This document shows, one piece after another, positions 55,918 through 64,000 of a stretch of 64,000 bases of DNA (position 1 is its first letter; each line of letters opens with the position of its first letter). A model generated the notes under the pieces. That model saw only the letters and a program-made list of their open reading frames with translations. It was not told where the DNA came from and did not search any database. The DNA is from Haliscomenobacter sp. (GTDB taxonomy: Bacteria > Bacteroidota > Bacteroidia > Chitinophagales > Saprospiraceae), in the NCBI GenBank assembly GCA_016707205.1, contig JADJHZ010000014.1, forward strand, positions 62,001 through 126,000, in the 5' to 3' direction. The translations under genes were made by a program, and so were the position numbers.

Positions 55918-58826
55918 ATGCGCATCAGACCTACCGCCATCACTTTGGGAGCTAACTACCCCTTCTTCCTGGATAAGCACGACCATTTCTGGGTTGTTGC
56001 CACCGGCGAGGTGGAAATATACTACGCCACTAAGGACGAGGCAGGCCATTTGACCAGCGCCCGCCACCATGTCTATACCGCAGTCAAGGGGGACATCCTG
56101 CTGAGCCTGCATACCGACGATTCACGTCCGGGTTTCAACTTATTGGCCGCTGGCGCCGGCGTGAAGCTCATTGAAGCCCATAAATCGATACTGGGCAGGC
56201 TGAACAAGGACCAACTGAGCCATAAGATAAGCCGCTGGGTAAATGCCTTTGCAGGTTATATCCATCGGGAAAACGTTCCCAAAGTATACCAGGATCTGGG
56301 TGCCGGATCCGAGTCCATTACCCTTCAGACAAAAGAGGTGGCATTCCCTGCCAGGGAACTGCGCTGGGCCAAATTAGGTAGTGGCAGCGTATATCATTAT
56401 GGCAATCGGACAGACCATATTTCGGCGGAGGAGGCGAAGCACCACTACTTGCCCGTGTCGCGTGAACTATGGTTGGCGGCTACCGAAAAAAATACGCGCA
56501 TTGAGTTGATCGATACCCGTAGCCTGGTAGAGGATGAGATCAGCCTCATGCTCTCTGTTCATAAGCTGCTGGCGTACTTTCAGCGTGAACTTCAGGCGCG
56601 CTTGGAGGTACAGCACGCACAGGCTTCCCGGCAAATACTGGTCAAAGCTGCAGCCGATGAAAAAGCCATTGAGCGTAGCCTGGAAAGGCTCAAGGGCATT
56701 ATCACCCCATCCGCCGATTCAGCGGCATTTAATCAGATCAGCAATAGCAACCCCTTGCTGGCAGCCTGCCAGTTGATCGGACAAAAGGTAGGTTTCGGCT
56801 TCAAGGAACCCAAGTTCATCCGAGACTATGAACACAATCTGACCGGGCAGCTGGCTGCGATCGCCCAGGTGTCCGAAGTACGAACCCGCAAAGTTATTCT
56901 GAGGGGGCGCTGGTGGGAAGCAGAAAATGGCCACCTGCTGGCCTTCCTGCAGGACGATATGCAACCCGTCGCGCTCATTCAGGGGGCGGGTGGGCAGTAT
57001 AGCCTCCAAAATCCTACCGACCGCACCACCTTGCCGGTCACCGAGGAATTGGCCCATCGTCTGCAACCGACAGCTTATATGTTTCTGTATTCCTTTCAGG
57101 AGCAGATTTCTTCCATTAAGCAGATCGGTCAGGTGGCGATGCAGGGACTCCGGGCCGACATCACCTACATTATTCTCGCCGCCTTGGCGGGTAGCTTGAT
57201 CGGCTTGCTTACGCCTATGCTTTCGGGGGTGCTTTTTGATGATGTCATTCCTCAGGCCGACCGTAGTTTTCTGTGGGAAGTGTTCGCCATTATGCTGGTG
57301 ATAGCACTGGTTCGCGCCTTACTCGAACTGACCAAAGGCATTCTGCTCCTTCGGGTGGAGACCAAATCCAACATCGCCGTTCAGGCAGGCCTGATGGACC
57401 GTTTGCTGCGCCTTCCCGTTACGTTCTTCCGGCGTTTTTCGGCGGGTGACCTGACGGTACGGGCTTTGGGCATCAACAGCATTCGCCAAATACTGTCCAA
57501 CACCGTACTCACCACCATACTGAGTGGCTCCTTTTCGGTGGTTAATCTTTACTGCTTTTCTACTACGACAGCAGCATGGCCTGGGTAGGCGTGGGGCTAG
57601 CGGTGCTGGCGGTGATCCTCATCAGCAGTCTGGGATATTTGAAACTTCGCTACGACCGGCAAATGTCACACCTACAGGGGAATATCCAGGGTTTTCTCTT
57701 TGAATTCATTTCCGGCATAAACAAAATTCGCGTCAGCGGCTCGGAAAAACGGGTGTTTTCCCTCTGGGGTAGTCAATTTGGGCAGCTCAAGGAGGTGGGT
57801 TTCCGCTCCGGCAATTACCAGAATTCCGTAGAGGTCTTCCAAGGGTCCTACCCAATCCTGACCAACATGGTTTTCTTCGGCTTCATCTTATATGCCTTAA
57901 CCCACACGACCGGCTTTAACAGCATGATATCCGTAGGCGTATTCATGGCTTTCCTGACGGCTTTTAATCAGTTCCTCAACGACTGCCTGAATATGAGCAT
58001 GGGGCTTATTTCGTCCCTGAACATCATCCCGTTGTACGAACGGCTCAAGCCCATTCTGGAAGCGACCCCGGAGTCAACTGAAAATAATGCCGACCCTGGC
58101 GAGCTGGCCGGAGAAATCGAGTTCAACTCCGTGAACTTCCGCTACGACCCCGACCAGCCGCTGATCCTAAAAGACGTATCCTTCAAGATCAAACCCGGAG
58201 AGATGATCGCCTTTGTCGGGCCGTCCGGTTCTGGTAAGTCCACCGTCATGCGCTTGCTGCTGGGATTTGAGAAGCCGGAATCAGGCTCGATCTACTACGA
58301 CGGGCAAGCCTTTGATTCCCTTAACAAGGAGCAGGTACGCCGCCAGCTTGGCGTGGTGTTGCAGCACGGCGCGTTGATGCCCGGCAGCATCTATCAAAAC
58401 ATTGTGGGCAGCTCGGAGCTTTCCCTGGAAGACGCCGAGGAAGCTGCCGCCATGGCCGGCCTCAAGGAAGACATTGCCCAGATGCCGATGGGCATGCATA
58501 CCGTCATCAGCGAAGGAGGCAGCACCTTTTCCGGTGGACAGCGGCAACGTCTGATGATTGCGCGGGCCATTGTCCATAAACCCCGCATTCTCTACATGGA
58601 CGAAGCGACCAGCGCCCTGGACAACCATACCCAAACCATTGTGTCGGAAAGCCTCGACCGCCTGCAGGCTACCCGCATCGTCATCGCTCACCGGCTCAGT
58701 ACAATCGTCAATGCCGACCGCATCTTCGTGATGGATGCCGGACGAATCGTCGAGTCCGGAACTTACGATGAGCTCCTGGAGCAAAACGGACTATTCTCTA
58801 CTCTGGCGAAACGACAAATTGCCTAG
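55918..58826 (+). CDS. Second NHLP ABC exporter (permease/ATPase), frameshifted
   Basis: Reads as two frames, 55918-57588 and 57576-58826, that together make one protein of about 969 residues. It has a long N-terminal domain (1-400, cNMP-like and helical), a permease from about 410 and an ATPase with FVGPSGSGKSTVMRLLLGF, TFSGGQRQRLMIARAI and ILYMDEATSAL. The join is at about 57549: a TTT where TTTT would give SVVNLLLLFYYDSSMAWVG. This is the second ABC subunit of NHLP systems, lacking the peptidase. Sequencing indel or recent mutation. Confidence 0.9.
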
Positions 58827-58829
58827 CGC

Positions 58830-59945
58830 ATGCATGTAACCAACATACGGAAGCAACTACGGGCCTACGGTCCGACCGAGGAGGTACTCCGGGAGTTACA
58901 GGCGTACATACTTCCTCCGTTTGGAACCATCGGCCAAGTCTTCAACTACGCACTCTTAGAGGACGTTGAGTTGGTGCGCACCTGGCAGGGTTACCTGGCC
59001 GAAGCTGAAGTTGCGGGCATATTTCCCACCCTTCAACGATATATCGCACCGTTGTGCTTCCCCATCCGAGCCGGCATCAGCCAAACGGATGCATATCGCC
59101 GGGTAACGCTGAACGGGCACGTCCCGGAAGCGTTTGCCGAAGCAACTGGATTGCCGCTTGCCCGTCCTGACGGCCTGCAGCTATTCCTCTACCCATCGCC
59201 GGCGGGGCGGCTGCCTGTGCTGGTAGCGCCTGAACGCGCAGATTTCGTAAGCCTGGTGCAAGCCCTCTGCTACCGTAATGAGCCACATCCGATACCGGCA
59301 TCTATGGGCGCCGTTTTTGTCAAGGGGCTCAACAACTGGGATCGGATCCGTCGTTTATCTCAGGGTCTCTACCCACTCAATAGTGCCGACTGGGTGGCGC
59401 AGCGCGAGCAGTATCAGGATAGCCTCATTATACTTAGTGAAATTCCTTACAGCAATGTATCTGCACGCGATATGGGCTTGCCGGAAGCAGACTGGCTGCG
59501 GCAATCCCGGCAGATACGACTGGCCCATGAGGGTGCGCATTATTTCGCCTGGCGTCACTTTGGCCGAATGCACGCTAATATGTACGATGAGCTTATTGCC
59601 GACTATGCCGGCATCCGGGCGGTGCAAGCTCACTTTCGGGCCGATTGGTTCTTGCGGTTCATCGGCTTGCAGCATCATCCTGCACTCCAAAAAGAGGGGC
59701 GCTTGCACAACTACCTGGGGCAGCCACCGCTTTCGCAGGCTGCCCGACAAGGTCTTCAGCATATCCTGATTGATGCAGCCCGGCAATTGGAGGCTTTCGA
59801 CCGCCAGCTTGTTTCCTTTGGGGAGGCGGATATGGCGCTGCGCCTGTGGACTATTTGCCAACATCATCTCCTCGATATCGCCGCTCCCGACGGATGCCAA
59901 CGCTTGCTTCACACTTTTCCCTACCCACAAGCCCTTAGCCTATGA
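58830..59945 (+). CDS. Putative HExxH zinc metalloprotease of the RiPP cluster
   Basis: A 371-residue protein without a signal peptide. The gluzincin-like zinc site is visible: LAHEGAHYFAWRHFG (His233, Glu234, His237) and the third ligand Glu254 in MYDELIADYAGIRA. The rest is helical and not recognised. It starts 4 bases after the second ABC gene and overlaps the cyclase gene by 4 bases (ATGA), so it is part of the export operon. A role in trimming the leader or core is inference; a housekeeping origin is unlikely given the position. Confidence 0.7.
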   Translation: MHVTNIRKQLRAYGPTEEVLRELQAYILPPFGTIGQVFNYALLEDVELVRTWQGYLAEAEVAGIFPTLQRYIAPLCFPIRAGISQTDAYRRVTLNGHVPEAFAEATGLPLARPDGLQLFLYPSPAGRLPVLVAPERADFVSLVQALCYRNEPHPIPASMGAVFVKGLNNWDRIRRLSQGLYPLNSADWVAQREQYQDSLIILSEIPYSNVSARDMGLPEADWLRQSRQIRLAHEGAHYFAWRHFGRMHANMYDELIADYAGIRAVQAHFRADWFLRFIGLQHHPALQKEGRLHNYLGQPPLSQAARQGLQHILIDAARQLEAFDRQLVSFGEADMALRLWTICQHHLLDIAAPDGCQRLLHTFPYPQALSL

Positions 59946-62119
59946 AAACCAAGATGCTATTCGAGGTCAATGCGATACTGACCAATATTACCAGGGCGGT
60001 AGGGGCGGATCGGAGTACGGTGTTTCTGGTGAATTATAATGACTTAACCCTTAACAGTTTCGTATCGCAGGGCATCCGTAATAATCTCATTTCCATGCCG
60101 CTGGATAGTGGTATTGCGGGCCTCTGCGCCAGCCAGGGAAAGCCGCAAATCGTCAATGCAGTAAGTGAAAACACCTACTTCAATGCATATTTTGATGAAA
60201 TTACCGGTTATCATACCCGCAAAGTCCTCTGCGTTCCCATCTGGAACGAGGCGCAACAGGTAGTAGGTGTTATCCAGAGTCTGAATAAACTCAAAGGTGA
60301 TTTCAACGCCCACGACCTGACCATTCTGCAAAGCTTCGCCGATGCCGTGACCCTGGTCATCAAAAACGCCGAGCTTTATGCTTCTGCCGAAGCCATCAAA
60401 AATGACATGGCCACCCTTTTACGTGTTTCCTCTTCCATCAATTCGGAGCTTGATCTTAGCAGCCTGATCCGGATGATCATCACGAAAGCCTCCGAAATTA
60501 CCCGCTCTGACCGCAGCAGCTTCTTTCTGCTGGACCAGGAGGAAGACGTCCTCTGGACCAAGTTCGGGGAAGGACTTGGCACCCATATTATCAAAACCCG
60601 CAAAGGATTGGCTTACCGCGTGGCCAAATCCAAACAACCGCACATCGAAAACGATCCGTATAACAACCCGCTTTTCGACCAGTCCGTGGATCGCGAGATG
60701 GGCTACACCACGCGTTCCATTATCAGTATTCCCGTCTTCAATGCCACCAGAAAAGTGATCGGGGTTATTCAGTCGATGAACAAACACGATGGCGCTTTTA
60801 CCACCCAGGATCTTTTTATACTGAATGGTTTTGCTTCTCAAATCAGTATAGCCATCCAGAATTCGACGCTTTTCGAAGAGATCCGCACGATTAAAAACTA
60901 CCTGGATACCCTCTTTGAAAACCTGGATAATGGCATTTTTACCATCGACAAGGAAGGGCGGGTAAAAACCGTCAACAAGCGTTGCTGCGAAATCCTGGGG
61001 GTACAAACCGATGAGCTGCTCGGTCAACATTACCGGGATCTGGCCAGCCGGCACTACGATTTTCTCAACTACAGTGGGCGCACCCTGAATTCGGGCGAAA
61101 AATGCGAAAAACTGAATATCGAAACCTTCGATACCCACAATCACAAGCTGGTACTCAACTACAGCGCCCTGCCGATGAAAAACCACGAGGGTGAAAACAT
61201 CGGTGTGATCAATGTCATCCATGACATCACTTTGGAAGAACGCATGAAAGAAAACCTGAATCGCTATCTGCCCCAGCACGTCATAAGTGAAATCATCAAT
61301 AAGGAAGATCTCTCGCTTTTTAATGGAGAATTTACCCGCTGCAGCATCATGTTCAACGATCTGCGCAATTTTACCAACCTCACCGAAAAGCTTGATGCCA
61401 TCGATGTGGTGAACTTCCTGAACAACTATTTTGATGTGATGGTAGACTACATTTTTGAGCACAATGGCGTACTCGACAAATTTATCGGCGATGCGATCAT
61501 GGCCACTTTTGGCATTCCTTACAACAGCGAACAGGATGCCGCCAACGCCATTCGGGCCGGACTCAAAATGATCAACAACCTGCATAGGGTCAATGCCCAG
61601 GGACAGCGGATTAACTCCCTTAATATGGGTATTGGCATCGCCAGTGGAGAAGTGATCGCTGGCAATATAGGCTCCACCAAGCGTTTTGAATACACCGTCA
61701 TCGGCGATGCCGTCAACCTGGCTTCGCGTCTGGAAGGGCTTACCAAATACTACGGGGTCAATATGCTGATCTGTGAGGACACCTATCAAGCAGTGGCCGA
61801 TGAATTTCTCTGGCGGGAGATAGACCGTATCAAGGCTAAAGGGAAAGAAAAGCCGGTCACGATCTACACTATCGCCAGCTATTCAGACCAGCACCAACCC
61901 AACGAAGACCAGCAAGCGCTATATTCTTTCTATGCTCAGGGGCTTGCTCTTTACCGTCAACAGGATTTTAGCGCAGCGGAACGCGCTTTTCGCAAGGCGC
62001 TCCTCTTCGACAAAACCGACCAGCCTTCTCAGCTCTTCCTGGAGCGTTGCAGGCAGCTTCAGCAATCTCCGCCAGGAGAAGACTGGAATGGAGACTGGCA
62101 ATTCTACCAGAAATATTGA
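59942..62119 (+). CDS. GAF-GAF-PAS class III adenylate/guanylate cyclase
   Basis: A 725-residue sensor cyclase. Two GAF domains occupy about 1-150 and 165-315 (GADRSTVFLVNYND; RSDRSSFFLLDQEED), a PAS domain about 320-430 (FENLDNGIFTIDKEGRVKTVN) and the class III cyclase about 455-640: CSIMFNDLRNFTNLTEKL with the first metal Asp, LDKFIGDAIMATFG with the Lys and second Asp, and GDAVNLASRLEG with the catalytic Asn and Arg. A TPR-like tail follows. It is the last gene of the export operon and should make the ligand for the cNMP-binding protein at 50244. Confidence 0.92.
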   Translation: MKTKMLFEVNAILTNITRAVGADRSTVFLVNYNDLTLNSFVSQGIRNNLISMPLDSGIAGLCASQGKPQIVNAVSENTYFNAYFDEITGYHTRKVLCVPIWNEAQQVVGVIQSLNKLKGDFNAHDLTILQSFADAVTLVIKNAELYASAEAIKNDMATLLRVSSSINSELDLSSLIRMIITKASEITRSDRSSFFLLDQEEDVLWTKFGEGLGTHIIKTRKGLAYRVAKSKQPHIENDPYNNPLFDQSVDREMGYTTRSIISIPVFNATRKVIGVIQSMNKHDGAFTTQDLFILNGFASQISIAIQNSTLFEEIRTIKNYLDTLFENLDNGIFTIDKEGRVKTVNKRCCEILGVQTDELLGQHYRDLASRHYDFLNYSGRTLNSGEKCEKLNIETFDTHNHKLVLNYSALPMKNHEGENIGVINVIHDITLEERMKENLNRYLPQHVISEIINKEDLSLFNGEFTRCSIMFNDLRNFTNLTEKLDAIDVVNFLNNYFDVMVDYIFEHNGVLDKFIGDAIMATFGIPYNSEQDAANAIRAGLKMINNLHRVNAQGQRINSLNMGIGIASGEVIAGNIGSTKRFEYTVIGDAVNLASRLEGLTKYYGVNMLICEDTYQAVADEFLWREIDRIKAKGKEKPVTIYTIASYSDQHQPNEDQQALYSFYAQGLALYRQQDFSAAERAFRKALLFDKTDQPSQLFLERCRQLQQSPPGEDWNGDWQFYQKY

Positions 62120-62327
62120 GCGCAGGGACAAACTGCCAGGTTAAGCCGTAACTCCCTAAATTTTAGGGAATAGGTTGGGCCAGGTTCTTTGGTTTTTTTA
62201 CGCACCTTCCGCACCCCTTTCTTTTTTTCTAATGGCGTAGCCAAGCCCCGACACCCCCCGGTGAAAAAATCAGGCCCGCCATGCCGCAGAAACAAGGGAT
62301 ATTCCTTTCTTTTGATGGGAATAAACT

Positions 62328-62394
62328 ACACTACTGGACATTTTCGTTGTTTCGCAAACCTGGAAGGTCTCGTTCCCAAAATGTCCAGTAGGGT
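62328..62394. mobile_element. MITE-like element, internally deleted
   Basis: Ends ACACTACTGGACATTTT and AAAATGTCCAGTAGGGTGG; the interior keeps only the right half of the hairpin (AAACCTGGAAGGTCTCGTTC). It lies 18 bases before the histidine phosphatase gene and marks the right edge of the RiPP cluster. Confidence 0.75.
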
Positions 62395-62412
62395 GGAATA
62401 AAACCCTTATCT

Positions 62413-62895
62413 ATGTTCAAACCGCTTTGTATCATCAGCCTCCTCGCCGGTTTGGCCGGGTCGTTTTCGTGTTCTTCCACCCTTTACCTGGTTCGGCATG
62501 CAGAAAAGACCGCCGAAGCCCAGGATCCGGGCCTGACGATAGCCGGGAAGGAGCGGGCAGAAACCCTGGCCCGGCTGCTCGCTCCCAAGAACATGCAGGC
62601 GATCTGGTCCACCTCTTATCGCCGGACACTCCTGACGGCGGAACCCCTGCGGGCACAAACCCAACTTCCGGTACAAACCTACCGGAACCTCGACAGCCTG
62701 GCAACGGCACTGCGAACAGCGGGAAAAAACGCGCTGGTCGTGGGGCATTCCAACACCACGCCCGATCTGGCACGTAAACTGGGCGTCAGCCCTTCAATGG
62801 AACTTATTCCCGACAGCTCTTACAACCTTCTTTTCATCGTCCGGATTCCCCGAAACCCAAAAGGCAAACCGCGTTTGAAGGAAACGACTTATTAG
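62413..62895 (+). CDS. SixA-like histidine phosphatase lipoprotein
   Basis: A 160-residue branch of the phosphoglycerate mutase-like superfamily. The catalytic RHG-type motif reads LYLVRHAEKT near residue 25, and the second His lies in ALVVGHSNTTPDL. The N-terminus (LAGLAGSFSCSS) is a lipoprotein signal, so it would be periplasmic and membrane-bound. The substrate is unknown. It stands alone to the right of the RiPP cluster. Confidence 0.87.
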   Translation: MFKPLCIISLLAGLAGSFSCSSTLYLVRHAEKTAEAQDPGLTIAGKERAETLARLLAPKNMQAIWSTSYRRTLLTAEPLRAQTQLPVQTYRNLDSLATALRTAGKNALVVGHSNTTPDLARKLGVSPSMELIPDSSYNLLFIVRIPRNPKGKPRLKETTY

Positions 62896-63017
62896 ACGCT
62901 GGCGGTTAGACTTCCGACGCCGGCGTGAACTCGGTAATCCCGGTTCCTAAACAGGGCCGCATCCAAAACCTCCCCCTCTTGACAAGCCCGCCAATTGCGC
63001 GTAACTTGTATGCCGAA

Positions 63018-63101
63018 CTACTCTACTGGACTTCCGGACTCCCAGACCTTCCAGGTTGGCCAAACCTGGATGGTCTCGTCCCCCAAAGGTCCACCAGGGT
63101 G
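63018..63101. mobile_element. MITE-like element, degenerate copy
   Basis: Ends ACTCTACTGGACTTCC / AAAGGTCCACCAGGGTG; inner hairpin GACCTTCCAGGTT / AAACCTGGATGGTC is well kept. It is the sixth member of the family in the window. Confidence 0.6.
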
Positions 63102-63137
63102 ATGCTGAACCCATTTGAACCTAAAACCACCCATACC

Positions 63138-63239
63138 ATGCAACCAACCCCTTACCCCCAAGCCCTGGGGGACAAGACCAGATTTCGGCCTGCCTTTGTT
63201 GCGGCGTTTTGCCTCCTTCTCTTCCTTCCTTCCTGTTAG
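63138..63239 (+). pseudogene. Possible truncated lipoprotein signal peptide
   Basis: A 33-residue frame ending CLLLFLPSC then a stop. The last residues look like a lipobox Cys. Read past the stop, the frame continues in a similar style (SVRVTSRHAVPEPNP) for another 23 codons. It may be a broken small lipoprotein or chance. Confidence 0.25.
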
Positions 63240-63373
63240 TCCGTTCGCGTCACCAGCCGGCACGCCGTGCCGGAGCCCAATCCGGCCAACCTCGTGAACG
63301 GCTTTTACCGGTAGATCCGCTCTGCCAACAGAGGCAGGGTAAGCCCTTTTTCTCATTTCTATAAATACCGATT

Positions 63374-64000
63374 ATGAAAACCATCCTTTTTGTGAGCCTC
63401 TCCGTTGCGCTCCTGGTGCTGATCAGCCTGGGTTGCCAAAAGCGGAAACCGCCCGTGGTTGACCCCGGCGAAACGCCAACCAACCAGGACACCATGGACC
63501 TGAAACGCGTCGCCGTCGAGCCTAAACGCGTGGAAGGCGGCAAATTCCCTGCCACCAAACCCGACCTGGAACGAAAACTGAATGAAGTCGACACCCCCTA
63601 CATTGTACCCAAAGGACCGGAAAGAGGCAAAATGCGCCCCAGAAACAAGGGCTCCAATATCAAGAAAATGGATACCCAGAACCCCGACGACGATGGCGGC
63701 TCCCAAGCCCCTCTGCGCTTCCGGACATACGACGAACTCGATGACGCCACCCCCAGCGCTCACCGGCTGGTACCCGAACCCAGTGTGGCGGAAAACGGCC
63801 AAACCGTGATGACTACCGGGAATTTCTGGATGGCCCTATCGGAGAACGGGGGCGCGCAGTTTACCAGCGTCAACCCGACCACCATTTTTCCTGAAGATTA
63901 CGGAGGGTTTTGCTGCGACCAGGTGCTCCAGTACATACCCAAATACGACTTGTTCGTCTGGTTGCTGCAATACAGCAGCAAAGACGGGGTCAACGCCATC
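63374..64000 (+). CDS. Large putative lipoprotein, incomplete at window end
   Basis: The open frame runs off the window after 209 codons. The N-terminus (VALLVLISLGCQKRK) is a type II signal peptide. A basic, Pro-rich linker (about 25-130) leads to a domain beginning VMTTGNFWMALSENGGAQFTS and YGGFCCDQVLQYIPKYDLFVWLLQY, which resembles the start of BNR/sialidase-like beta-propeller proteins. The function is undetermined. Confidence 0.75.
   Translation, partial: MKTILFVSLSVALLVLISLGCQKRKPPVVDPGETPTNQDTMDLKRVAVEPKRVEGGKFPATKPDLERKLNEVDTPYIVPKGPERGKMRPRNKGSNIKKMDTQNPDDDGGSQAPLRFRTYDELDDATPSAHRLVPEPSVAENGQTVMTTGNFWMALSENGGAQFTSVNPTTIFPEDYGGFCCDQVLQYIPKYDLFVWLLQYSSKDGVNAI

Noticed and set aside
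60419..61789. Minus-strand frame of 456 codons
   Set aside because: It is antisense to the cyclase gene, whose catalytic motifs are in the plus frame.

Overview
The window looks like a chromosome fragment of a Bacteroidota bacterium, probably the Saprospiria/Lewinella side of the phylum. The evidence is a C-terminal type IX secretion sorting domain (gene at 26128), a YtxJ-like protein, conserved Bacteroidota families, promoter-like TAnnTTTG boxes, many short palindromic intergenic repeats, and moderate to high GC in the core genes. Placement below phylum level is inference.

Layout. 1-34 kb is mostly ordinary chromosome: acyl-CoA thioesterase, a frameshifted LpxR-like gene, a frameshifted alpha-L-fucosidase, the hydrogenase maturation operon hypF-hypD-hypE, an aminopeptidase P, a membrane glycosyltransferase, RluA, an unusual RibF-glycosyltransferase fusion, mrp, a NifU-like protein, pyrF, a NamZ-like muramidase, an IscA-like protein, icd, ruvB and dnaA. 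Between these genes sit several repeat families: a REP-like palindrome accompanied by a REP-associated transposase (19.2-20.2 kb), octamer/decamer microsatellites that occur in inverted pairs, and a MITE-like element with ACTGGACATTTT ends.

34-39.7 kb is accessory: a HepT/MntA toxin-antitoxin pair, a trypsin-nuclease fusion protein, then a remarkable tRNA region. One intact tRNA-Pro(TGG) and one tRNA-Ser(GCT) are accompanied by at least eight tRNA-Pro-derived units whose anticodon arm has been replaced by a fixed palindrome; three of these units are tandem with a 99-bp period. A small GIY-YIG nuclease gene lies among them.

42.3-62.1 kb is a RiPP (NHLP-type bacteriocin) cluster and the most interesting part of the window. 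It encodes an AraC-type regulator, three NHLP/Nif11-like precursors with Gly-Gly leaders, a stand-alone LanM-type dehydratase with its active-site residues but no LanC cyclase domain, and two glycosyltransferases. It also encodes a cyclic-nucleotide-binding protein, a TolC/HlyD/two-ABC export system including a C39 leader peptidase, a putative HExxH metalloprotease, and a GAF-GAF-PAS class III nucleotide cyclase. The precursor cores are hydrophobic and almost free of Cys, so ordinary lanthionine chemistry can apply to at most one of them. The cyclase and the cNMP-binding protein bracket the export genes and suggest second-messenger control of secretion.

Five one-base deletions, at or beside short homopolymers or base runs, break four otherwise intact genes (1804, 3249, 11718, 55918). 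Either these are sequencing indels or the genes are decaying.
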